Positions 50,990 through 59,053 of a stretch of DNA of 64,000 nt are shown here, one piece after another. Source of the stretch: Halobacterium sp. DL1. GTDB lineage: Archaea; Halobacteriota; Halobacteria; Halobacteriales; Halobacteriaceae. Made by a program: the position numbers and the translations under genes. The stretch spans positions 124,001-188,000 of the forward strand of contig CP007060.1 of NCBI GenBank assembly GCA_000230955.3, given 5' to 3'. Under the pieces are notes generated by a model. It saw only the letters and a program-made list of their open reading frames with translations, ran no database searches and had not been told where the DNA came from. The first letter of the stretch is position 1. Every line of letters starts with the position of its first letter.

Positions 50990-52381
50990 ATGTTCGACGT
51001 TTCGAGCGAGGAGATCACCGAGGGGTCGCTGTCGCGGGCGCTCGCCATCCTCGCCGCTCCCCTGGTGGCCCAGCAGGTCGTCGTCGCCCTCGGTTCGGTC
51101 GTGGACATCTTCTGGCTCGGCAGACTGAACGAGTCGGCCGTCGCCGCGGTCGGCCTGGTCATCCCGGTGACCGGCCTCCTCGTCCTGCCCGTACTGCTCG
51201 TCTACAAGGGTGGCCAGATACTGACCTCTCAGAGCGTCGGCGCGGACGAACGCCGGCGCGCCACCCGCATCCCCGTCCAGGCGGCGCTCCTCGGCCCACT
51301 GGTCGCACTCGTGATTGCGGGCGCGACGGTCCTCGCTGCGCCGTCGGTCGTCGACCTGCTCGGCGCGGACGGAGAGACCTACGCGTACGCGGTCACGTAC
51401 CTCTCGACGTACGTCTTCGCCTACGTGCCGATGGCCGTCAGCGACGGCCTTGAAGGCGGGTTCATCGGCTGGGGGGACTCGGGAACGGCGTTCGCGCTGA
51501 ACGCCACGAGCATCGTCGTCAACGTCGTCCTCGACCCGCTCCTCATCTTCGGCTACGGACCGTTCCCCGAGTGGGGGGTGTTCGGCGCCGCCGTCGCCAG
51601 CGTCACCGGTCTCACGGTCAGCGCGGTGCTCGCCGTCGCCATCGCGGCGAGCGGCCGCCGCCAGTTCTCCGTCTCGCGTGACGCGCTGGCCGTCAGGGCG
51701 GACGTCCTTCGGGACATCCTCTCGGTCGGCGCCCCGGTCGCGATGCAGAGCGTCGGCCGGCAGGCCGCCCGCCTCGGCATGGTCGCTATCATCTCCATCG
51801 CCGGGTCGACGGCAGCGCTCGCCGCCTACAACGTCGGCGCCCAGCTCGCGACGCTCGCGTTCGTGCCCGCGGGTGGCCTCGCCGGTGCCGCCACCACGGT
51901 TGTCGGCCAGAACCTCGGCGCCGACCGGCCCGGTCGTGCGAGCCGGGCGACGTGGCTCAGCACCGGGTTCGTGGTCGTCGCGCTGCTCGGACTCGGCGTC
52001 CTGCAGTGGCTGTTCCCCACGCTCATCGCGGAGACGTTCGCCCCCGCCCTCGGCGAGGAGGCGTTCGGTCTCACCGTCGACTACCTCCAGATTCTCGCGG
52101 TCGGCTACTGGGCGCTCGGCGCCATCTACACGCTCGAATCCGGGTTCAACGGCGCGAGTCGAACGAGCGTCAGCATGTACGCGACGCTCGTCCAGTACTG
52201 GGCCGTTCGCCTCCCCATCGCGGCGGCCGGCGTGTTCGTCTTCAACTACGGCGTGCTCGCGGCGTTCTGGGGCGTCACGATATCGAACGTCGCGGCGGCC
52301 CTCGGCCTCGGTCTCTACTTCTGGTACTCGACGGACCAAGGTCTGCTGGAGCGGGCAGCGTCGACGGCCGCGGCGGACTGA
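50990..52381 (+). CDS. MATE family multidrug/sodium exporter
   Basis: A 463-residue membrane protein with twelve predicted helices in two six-helix halves. Seen: ITEGSLSRALAILAAPLVAQQVVVALGSVVDIFWLGRL (helix 1 region), ALNATSIVVNVVLDPLLIFG at the middle of the first half, and VVGQNLGADRPGRASRATWLST at the cytosolic loop of the second half. This layout matches the MATE superfamily of cation-coupled exporters; the cargo is unknown. A TATA-like gttaaatagg lies about 40 nt upstream (50945-50954). Divergent from lipA. Confidence 0.92.
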   Translation: MFDVSSEEITEGSLSRALAILAAPLVAQQVVVALGSVVDIFWLGRLNESAVAAVGLVIPVTGLLVLPVLLVYKGGQILTSQSVGADERRRATRIPVQAALLGPLVALVIAGATVLAAPSVVDLLGADGETYAYAVTYLSTYVFAYVPMAVSDGLEGGFIGWGDSGTAFALNATSIVVNVVLDPLLIFGYGPFPEWGVFGAAVASVTGLTVSAVLAVAIAASGRRQFSVSRDALAVRADVLRDILSVGAPVAMQSVGRQAARLGMVAIISIAGSTAALAAYNVGAQLATLAFVPAGGLAGAATTVVGQNLGADRPGRASRATWLSTGFVVVALLGLGVLQWLFPTLIAETFAPALGEEAFGLTVDYLQILAVGYWALGAIYTLESGFNGASRTSVSMYATLVQYWAVRLPIAAAGVFVFNYGVLAAFWGVTISNVAAALGLGLYFWYSTDQGLLERAASTAAAD

Positions 52382-52544
52382 CCAGTTCGCTGTCGCCGTT
52401 CGAGCGTTCCGTTGTCCTCCAGTCGTCGGACAGCGCGGCTCGCGGTTCACTTCGTTCACCGCTCGCTCGGAACGTGGCCTCCCTACGGTCGGCCACGCGG
52501 CGCACTAGAAACGCCTATCCGAGCGGCCCTCTTCCCACGCCCTG

Positions 52545-54881
52545 ATGGAGGTTGCCGAGGTCGTTCCACAGTTCGCCGAGGCGTTCCCCTTCGACGAGTT
52601 CAACGAGATGCAACGCGAGGCGGTCCCCGCGCTGCTGGAGTCGGACGCCAACGTCGTGGCGTCGGCGCCCACCGGTTCGGGGAAGACCGCGCTCGCGGAA
52701 CTCGCCATCTGCCAGACCCTCGAGGCCGGCGGCACGGCGCTGTTCGTCGCGCCGCTGCGCGCGCTCACCAACGAGAAGGAGGCGGAGTGGGACCGCTTCG
52801 AGGAACTCGGCTACTCGGTGTACGTCGTCACGGGCGAGCGCGACCTGAACCCGCGGCGCGCCGAACGCGCGGACGTTCTCGTGATGACACCGGAGAAGGC
52901 CGACTCCGCGACCCGGAAACACGACTCGCCGCGCTACTCGTTCGTGACGGACGTCGACTGCGTGGTCATCGACGAGGTTCACCTGCTGGACTCGGAGAAG
53001 CGCGGGAGCGTCCTGGAGGTCGTGGTCTCGCGGCTCCGCCGGCTCTGCGACCCGCGCGTGGTCGCGCTGTCGGCGACGATGCCGAACATCGGCGACGTCG
53101 CGGCGTGGCTCGACGCCACCCCCGAGACCACCTTCGAGTTCGGCGACGAGTACCGCCCCGTGGACCTGCACGCGGGCGTACGGACGTACACCCACGGCGA
53201 CAACCCGTTCGCGGACAAATACCGCCGGCTGTTCACCGCCCTGGACCTCGCGGAGCCACACCTCCGTGAGGACGGGCAGGCGCTCGTCTTCGTCTCCTCG
53301 CGGCAGGACACCGTACAGGCGGCGAAGAAGACCAGGGACGAGATCGGCGAGCGCGACATCCCGGTCAGCTCCCGTGGGGACTACGAGTTCCACACCGAGG
53401 CCGAGGACCTCGACAACTCGACGCTCCGGAAGAGCGTGCTCGACGGCGTCGCGTTCCACCACGCCGGCCTCTCGACCCACGACAAGAACCTCGTCGAGCG
53501 GTGGTTCCGCGAGGGGAAGATACGCGTCCTCTTCTCGACGTCGACGCTCGCGTGGGGCGTGAACCTCCCCGCCAGGTGCGTCGTCATCCGGGACACGAAG
53601 CTCCACGACCCCCTGGAGGGCGAGGTGGACATGAGCCCGCTCGACGTCCTCCAGATGCTCGGACGGGCGGGCCGCCCCGGCTACGACGACGTCGGCTACG
53701 GCTGGGTGGTCTGTGACGACTCTGACGCCGACAAGTACCGCGCGCTCCTCGAGGAGGGCAAGGAGATCGAGTCCCGCCTCGCGGGCAGCCTCGCGGAACA
53801 CCTCAACGCCGAGATAGCGATGGGCACCATCCGCGGCCTCGGCGACGTGATGGACTGGCTGGAGACCACGTTCTACTACCAGCGCGCGCAGTCCGCGCCG
53901 GAGCAGTACGACTTCCCGAATCTCCGGGAGCGCGTCCGGGACACCCTCGACTCGCTCGTCGCGGACGGGTTCGTCGAGACCGACGAGGACCTCGGCCTGT
54001 CGGCCACGCGACTCGGCGTGCTCGCCTCGACGTACTACCTCCGCCTCGACACCGCCCGCGAGTTCCGCGAGGTCGCCGACGAGGCGGCGGACGCCGACAG
54101 TATCTTGCGCGCCGTCGCCAACGCTGGCGAGTTCGACAGTGTGAGTGCGAGACAGTCCGAGCGCGACGCCATCGACCGTGTACTGGGCGCCACGGGCGAG
54201 GAGATGGAGTCCGGCCCGCGAAAGGTGTACGCCATCCTGCGCGGGAGCATGGACGGCAGCGTCCCGGGCGAACTGCGCTCGGACGCCTGGGTCATCCGGC
54301 AGAACGCGCTTCGCCTGCTCGCCGCGCTCGGCGCGTTCTTCGAGCGCTACGACGACCCCCACGGCGCGAACGTCGCGGCCCGCCTCGAGGCCCGCATCGA
54401 CAACGGCGTGCCAGAGGTCGCGGTGGGCCTCACCGCCCTCGACGGGGTGGCCGCCGGCCGCGCGCACAAACTCCACGACGAGGGCATCGACACCCCCGCG
54501 GACGTCTGCGAGGCGGGCGTCGACGGCCTCGTGGACGCGGGCCTCTCCGCCGGCGTCGCCGAGAGCGTCTACGAGCAGGCCAGGGGGATGCCCGCTGTCA
54601 CGGTGGACTGGGGGGACTTCCCCGACAGCATCGCCGTCGGCGAGAACGAGATGTGCGAGGTTGTCGTGCGCAACAGCGGCGGCGGCGCGGCCGCGGGCGT
54701 CCGCGTCACCGTCAACGGCGTCGAGATGACCGAGCGCTCGGGCTACCTCGACGACGCGCTGCGCGCGCCCGTCGGCGTCTTCGGGGCGAACGCAGACGCC
54801 CTCGAGTTCGAGGTAACCGTCTCCTTCTCGGAATTACCGCTGCTCCCCGTCACAGACACGCGTACCGTGCGCGTCGAGTAG
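52545..54881 (+). CDS. Ski2-like (Brr2/ASCC3-type) DEVH-box helicase
   Basis: A 778-residue superfamily 2 helicase. Seen: motif I SAPTGSGKTALAE (about 39-51), Ia APLRALTNEKEAE, motif II DEVHLLDSEKRG (about 145), motif III LSATMPNIGDVAAW (about 173), the VAFHHAGLSTHDKNLVE and LFSTSTLAWGVNLPAR motifs (IV/V), and motif VI QMLGRAGRPGYD (about 369). A Sec63-like helical domain (about 480-650) and a C-terminal beta-sandwich (about 660-778, VTVDWGDFPDSIAVGEN) follow, as in Brr2/ASCC3-type helicases. It differs in domain order from Hel308, which lacks the beta-sandwich. The substrate (DNA or RNA) is not known. Confidence 0.92.
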   Translation: MEVAEVVPQFAEAFPFDEFNEMQREAVPALLESDANVVASAPTGSGKTALAELAICQTLEAGGTALFVAPLRALTNEKEAEWDRFEELGYSVYVVTGERDLNPRRAERADVLVMTPEKADSATRKHDSPRYSFVTDVDCVVIDEVHLLDSEKRGSVLEVVVSRLRRLCDPRVVALSATMPNIGDVAAWLDATPETTFEFGDEYRPVDLHAGVRTYTHGDNPFADKYRRLFTALDLAEPHLREDGQALVFVSSRQDTVQAAKKTRDEIGERDIPVSSRGDYEFHTEAEDLDNSTLRKSVLDGVAFHHAGLSTHDKNLVERWFREGKIRVLFSTSTLAWGVNLPARCVVIRDTKLHDPLEGEVDMSPLDVLQMLGRAGRPGYDDVGYGWVVCDDSDADKYRALLEEGKEIESRLAGSLAEHLNAEIAMGTIRGLGDVMDWLETTFYYQRAQSAPEQYDFPNLRERVRDTLDSLVADGFVETDEDLGLSATRLGVLASTYYLRLDTAREFREVADEAADADSILRAVANAGEFDSVSARQSERDAIDRVLGATGEEMESGPRKVYAILRGSMDGSVPGELRSDAWVIRQNALRLLAALGAFFERYDDPHGANVAARLEARIDNGVPEVAVGLTALDGVAAGRAHKLHDEGIDTPADVCEAGVDGLVDAGLSAGVAESVYEQARGMPAVTVDWGDFPDSIAVGENEMCEVVVRNSGGGAAAGVRVTVNGVEMTERSGYLDDALRAPVGVFGANADALEFEVTVSFSELPLLPVTDTRTVRVE

Positions 54882-54899
54882 GGCGGCCGTCGCTCACCG

Positions 54900-55982
54900 C
54901 TACGACCGGAACTCCTTGGCGACGACCGGGAACACCTGCCGGCTGACGACGACGACGACGATGAGCATGATGGGTCCGAAGAAGACGCCCCACCAGCCGA
55001 AGGCGATGGACCCGATGACGTACGCGAGCATCACCAGCCCCATGTTCAGGTCGCCCGCGGAGAAGTACGACCGCAGGAAGATGTCGGGGACGATGTCGAC
55101 GAGCACCTGCGTGAGCACGAGGAAGGTGATTGGGAACCAGAGTGGACCGCCGGTGAAGTACGTGACGACGAAGAGGTACGCCGCCAGCGGGTAGTAGACG
55201 ACCTTGATACCGATGCCGGGAACGATGGTGCCGACGCCGGTGAGGAGACCGAGCAGGAAGGGGTACGGCACGGAGACGTCCTGGGGGGCGATGAGGTCCA
55301 TGCCGTTGTAGACGACGAGCGCTATCGTGCCCAGGGCCACGATGCTGATGAAGTTCCCGACGAAGAGGGTCTCGAGGTGGTCGTCGGCGTCCTCTAGGAC
55401 GGACACCACGAGGGCGTCCTCGCCGACGCTCTCCCGGAACCAGCCGGCCAGTTTGTGGTCGTCGCGCAGCAGGTAGAAGAGGAACACCAGCATCAGGAAC
55501 ACCCGGACGCCGATGAAGAACACGAGGCCAGCGGCGGTCGTGACCCGGCCGAGCGCCCCGGACAACAGGTTCCGGAGCTGCTGGTCGAACACCTCCTGTG
55601 GGTTCTGCCGTATCCGCTCGAAGAGGGCCTCTGGACTGGACTGCGCCAGGTCGATGTACGGCTGCAACAGCGGCCTGTACTGCTCCAGTTGCGCGTGCGT
55701 GAGGATGTCGCTGATCTCCTTGAACGCGGTCCACGCCGCGTAGCCGACGATGAGCAACACCGGGAGCAACACCACCAGCAGGGTGGCCGTGACCGCGACG
55801 TTGGGGTGCTCGGTTCGGTCCTCCAGCCAGGCGTACACCTGCCGCATCGCGTAGTACACCCAGACGGCGAAGACGAGCGCCCCGAACACCGGCTCGACCA
55901 CAGTGACGAGGAAGAAGACCAGGGCGAGAATGACGAGGATCCAGCCGACGGTGCGCCACGACTCCTCTCGCGGGAGGTCCAT
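54900..55982 (-). CDS. AI-2E family permease-like membrane protein, copy 1
   Basis: A 360-residue polytopic protein with the eight-helix layout of the AI-2E (TqsA/PerM) family. Seen: an N-terminal pair of helices, the long cytosolic/amphipathic region with FKEISDILTHAQLEQYRPLLQ (about 110-130), the FFIGVRVFLMLVFLFYLLRDDHKLAGWF stretch (about 185), and the conserved LLTGVGTIVPGIGIKVVYYPLAAY block (about 262-285). Family members export autoinducer-2 or exchange Na+/H+; no substrate can be inferred here. The ATG at 55982 gives the family start (MDLPREESWR). It shares its length and order with the paralogue at 56837-57913. Confidence 0.88.
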   Translation of the reverse strand: MDLPREESWRTVGWILVILALVFFLVTVVEPVFGALVFAVWVYYAMRQVYAWLEDRTEHPNVAVTATLLVVLLPVLLIVGYAAWTAFKEISDILTHAQLEQYRPLLQPYIDLAQSSPEALFERIRQNPQEVFDQQLRNLLSGALGRVTTAAGLVFFIGVRVFLMLVFLFYLLRDDHKLAGWFRESVGEDALVVSVLEDADDHLETLFVGNFISIVALGTIALVVYNGMDLIAPQDVSVPYPFLLGLLTGVGTIVPGIGIKVVYYPLAAYLFVVTYFTGGPLWFPITFLVLTQVLVDIVPDIFLRSYFSAGDLNMGLVMLAYVIGSIAFGWWGVFFGPIMLIVVVVVSRQVFPVVAKEFRS

Positions 55983-56074
55983 GGTTCTAATTGGGTCTAC
56001 CGCTGGAAAAGCGTCGGGGCAGTAACCCGTCGTGGGCCCGAAGTTCAAGTACGAGAGCGCGACCAACCCGGCCC

Positions 56075-56809
56075 ATGCAGGACGCCATCCGCGTGCTCGC
56101 AGGCGAGTGTGCCGTGCGCTACGAAGTGGGCGGCGAGACGGAACGCAACCTCCGCGGCGACGTGGTCGTCATCGTGAAACCCGACGACACCGTCCTCGTC
56201 CACGACGCCGACGGCTACCAGCCGGCGGCCTGGCTCACTCGCCCGGGCGTCGTCCGCTACACCCGCGACGCCCGCGGGTTCCGCCTCGACGCCGCCGACG
56301 GCGACGAGCGCCTCGTCGTCGAGAGCGCGACCGAACACGGCGACGCCCACTACCCCGCCTCGCCCGCCGGCCCGCCCGTCGGGTCCTGTGAGTGCGAGGG
56401 CACGCTCGTCCGGGACGGCGGCCGCGTGGTCTGCGTGGACTGCCGCGCGGACTACCCCATCCCCCGGGACGCCGCCGTCACCGGCGAGACCTGTCCGGAC
56501 TGCGGGCTCCCCCTGCTGCGCGTGGCCCGCGGCGTCGAGGTGACGGCCTGTCTCGACCGGGACTGCCGTCCCATCGCGGCCGCGGTCAGGGAGGTCGTCG
56601 ACGGCGAGTGGACCTGCCGCTGCGGCGAGCCACTCGGTATCGAGACGAACCGCGGCCTCCACGCCGTCTGCGAGGACTGCGGCGAGCGCCACCGCCTCCC
56701 GCGGGGCAGCGCAGACGGGGCGTGTGATTGTGGCCTCCCCGCGTTCGACACCGGCGACGGCTCGCGGTGTCTCGACGCCGAGTGCACGGCGGCGCTGCAG
56801 TCGGCGTGA
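56075..56809 (+). CDS. NucS N-terminal-like (DUF91) domain with zinc-ribbon tail
   Basis: A 244-residue protein. Residues about 1-95 match the N-terminal DNA-binding domain of NucS/EndoMS (MQDAIRVLAGECAVRYEVG, GDVVVIVKPDDTVLVHDADGYQP), but the catalytic endonuclease domain that normally follows is absent. In its place are several zinc-ribbon-like CxxC clusters: CECEG...CVDC (about 109-126), CPDCGLP...CLDRDC (about 143-170), CRCGEP...CEDCG (about 188-208), CDCGLP...CTAA near the end. No nuclease motif is seen, so this looks like a nucleic-acid-binding adaptor. It lies between two convergent AI-2E genes, each transcribed leftward. The ATG at 56075 is chosen because the longer frame is antisense to the neighbour. 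Confidence 0.8.
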   Translation: MQDAIRVLAGECAVRYEVGGETERNLRGDVVVIVKPDDTVLVHDADGYQPAAWLTRPGVVRYTRDARGFRLDAADGDERLVVESATEHGDAHYPASPAGPPVGSCECEGTLVRDGGRVVCVDCRADYPIPRDAAVTGETCPDCGLPLLRVARGVEVTACLDRDCRPIAAAVREVVDGEWTCRCGEPLGIETNRGLHAVCEDCGERHRLPRGSADGACDCGLPAFDTGDGSRCLDAECTAALQSA

Positions 56810-56836
56810 GCTCGACCGCGAGGCGCGAACCCCGCG

Positions 56837-57913
56837 TCACCGCCGCACCTGGGCGGCCTCGACGAGGTCGGGGACCACCTCCTCGCCGACGTTGAGCGCG
56901 ACGACGAGCAGGATGGGGCCGAGGAACACGCCCGCCCACCCGAAGGTGAGCGCGCCGAGGACGTACGCGAACATGATGAGTCCCATGTGGAGGCGCCCCG
57001 AGGAGAGGTACGGCCGGAGCACGAGGTCCGGGAGCACGTCGACGATGAGCGCCGACACGACGAGGAAGACGGGCGCGAACCACAGCGGCCCGTTCGAGGT
57101 CCAGGCGAGCACGAAGATGGCGCCCGCCAGCGGGTAGTAGACGATCTGAATGCCGATGGCGGGGACGAGCGTCGCCAGCCCCGTGAGCATCCCGAACAGG
57201 AACGGGTAGGGGACGCCCGTTCCCGCGGGCGCGAGGAAGTCCAGCACGAGGTAGGTGGTGATGGCGAGCACGCCGACGACGCCGATGGTGATGACGTTCC
57301 CCACGAACACCGTCTCCAGGTCGTCGTCCGCCCGCTCGAGGACCGTCACGGCCTCGCTGTCCCGGCCGAACGTCTCCCGGACCCAGTCGCCGAGTCGGTA
57401 GTCGTCCCGCAGGAGGTAGAACGCGAACGCGAACGCCAGGAAGACGCGGACGACGACGGCGAACGTCTCGCCGGCGATGACGCCCGCCGACCCCAGCGCG
57501 GCGATGAGCAGCTGTCTCGTGCGCTCGTCGAGCGCGCTCACCGGGTCCGCGCGTATCGACTCGTAGAACGCCTGGGGGTCCTCGATGTTGGCCGCATCGA
57601 GGGCCTCGGACAGCCACGGGAACCCGCCGTTCGAGAGGGTCGCCAGTTCGCCGAGCGCCACCGCCGCCGCGTAGGCGGCCACGAGAAGCGCCGGGACGAC
57701 GAACGCCAGCAGGGTGAGGAACGTCGCCACGGAGGCGTGGTCGAAGATGTCTTCGAGGTGGCGCTCGAGTCGCCGCGTCGCGTAGTAGATGAACAGCCCA
57801 AAGGCGAACGCCCCGAGGACGGTCCGCAGCCCCTGCCACAGCAACAGCGCGAGCACTAGGACGACGACGACCCAGAGGACCGTCCGCGTTCCTTCCGGAG
57901 ACTCGAACTTCAT
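56837..57913 (-). CDS. AI-2E family permease-like membrane protein, copy 2
   Basis: A 358-residue paralogue of the protein at 54900-55982, with the same topology and the conserved blocks FAFAFYLLRDDYRLGDWV (about 180-197), FVGNVITIGVVGVLAITTYLV, and LTGLATLVPAIGIQIVYYPLAGAI (about 254-277). It is transcribed leftward and is convergent with the NucS-N gene. Two paralogues in a 3-kb block suggest a local duplication, with the NucS-N gene between them. Substrate unknown. Confidence 0.87.
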   Translation of the reverse strand: MKFESPEGTRTVLWVVVVLVLALLLWQGLRTVLGAFAFGLFIYYATRRLERHLEDIFDHASVATFLTLLAFVVPALLVAAYAAAVALGELATLSNGGFPWLSEALDAANIEDPQAFYESIRADPVSALDERTRQLLIAALGSAGVIAGETFAVVVRVFLAFAFAFYLLRDDYRLGDWVRETFGRDSEAVTVLERADDDLETVFVGNVITIGVVGVLAITTYLVLDFLAPAGTGVPYPFLFGMLTGLATLVPAIGIQIVYYPLAGAIFVLAWTSNGPLWFAPVFLVVSALIVDVLPDLVLRPYLSSGRLHMGLIMFAYVLGALTFGWAGVFLGPILLVVALNVGEEVVPDLVEAAQVRR

Positions 57914-58014
57914 GCCCTCACAATCGTGTTCCGCCGGGAAATGTCTCCGCCCTAACGTTCGACACTGCGGCCGCGACCGACGCGCCTATGCCGGACGGGG
58001 CGCCACCTCGTGAC

Positions 58015-59049
58015 ATGGATGGACAGACGACCGACGACGGCGTCAGGGTGGGGGGCGACGCTCGCCAGCGCTTCCACGACGCGCGCGGCTACGGCCACCC
58101 GCTCGACGGCAACGACGTCGCGCTGTCCAACGTCGAGGCCGCTCATCTGCTGTTCCGGGGCGACCTGGCGTCGATCGACGGGATGGACTTCCGGACGTTC
58201 CTCGCCGACCGCGAACCCGGGTTCGGTGCGCGCTTCCTCGTCTACGCGGACCTCCGGGACCGCGGGTTCTACCTCGCGCCCGACCGCGAACCGTGGTGGC
58301 ACGACCCCGGCGACGGCGACTTCGTCGTGTTCCCCCGCGGGAAGGGGCCGGACGACGGCGAGGTGAAACACCGCGTCCGCGTGGTTGACGAGCGCACCGT
58401 CGTCCCGAGTGCGGGCCTCGCGGACGTCGTGCTCGCGGTGGTCGACGAGGAGAGCGAGATAACGTACCTCGACGTGGCGGCGACCGAGCCGGCGGGCGAG
58501 ACGGAGTTCGACCCGCCGACCGACGTCGAGGGCGTGCTGCTGGAGACCCGCGTGCTCGTCTGGGACCCGCCAGCGGAACTCCACGACCGGGGGTTCTACG
58601 GCCAGCCCCTCGGTGGGCGCGCCGCGGAGTACGACGCGCTCCAGCTATCGCTGCTCGAGGCCGCCTACCTCGCTGCGTCGGGCGCGCTCGTCCTCGGGGA
58701 CGGCGCGGGCGTCGAGCAGATTGTCGAGCGCGGGCGGGCCGTCGAGGGCGAGCGCTTCGACCGCCGCCTCCGCGTCTACCGCGCGTTCCGGGACCGCGGT
58801 ATGGTGCCCAAGACCGGCTTCAAGTTCGGCGCCGACTTCCGCGTCTACGCTGACGTCGAGTCCGTCGACGAACTCGGGCACTCCGAGCTGCTCGTGCGGA
58901 CGCTGCCCGCCGACCACGAGTTCGCGCCGCGGGACCTCTCCCTGGACGTGCGCCTCGCCCACGGGGTCCGGAAGCGAATGGTTTTTGCGCTGGAGTCCGC
59001 CAGTGAGGACACGATTCGGTGGCTCGCCGTGAGCCGACTCACTCCCTGA
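58015..59049 (+). CDS. endA: tRNA-splicing endonuclease
   Basis: A 344-residue archaeal EndA of the two-repeat (alpha2) type. The N-terminal repeat (about 20-170) is pseudo-catalytic (FLVYADLRDRGFYL). The C-terminal repeat (about 185-344) carries the catalytic triad: Tyr in GADFRVYADVES (about 276-287), His in LGHSELLVR (about 294) and Lys in RKRMVFALES (about 320). It removes introns from pre-tRNAs by cutting the bulge-helix-bulge motif. In halobacteria tRNA-Trp carries such an intron. A start at 57988 would add nine residues. It lies 4 nt upstream of trpS2, so both may be one transcript. Confidence 0.93.
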   Translation: MDGQTTDDGVRVGGDARQRFHDARGYGHPLDGNDVALSNVEAAHLLFRGDLASIDGMDFRTFLADREPGFGARFLVYADLRDRGFYLAPDREPWWHDPGDGDFVVFPRGKGPDDGEVKHRVRVVDERTVVPSAGLADVVLAVVDEESEITYLDVAATEPAGETEFDPPTDVEGVLLETRVLVWDPPAELHDRGFYGQPLGGRAAEYDALQLSLLEAAYLAASGALVLGDGAGVEQIVERGRAVEGERFDRRLRVYRAFRDRGMVPKTGFKFGADFRVYADVESVDELGHSELLVRTLPADHEFAPRDLSLDVRLAHGVRKRMVFALESASEDTIRWLAVSRLTP

Positions 59050-59053
59050 TACT

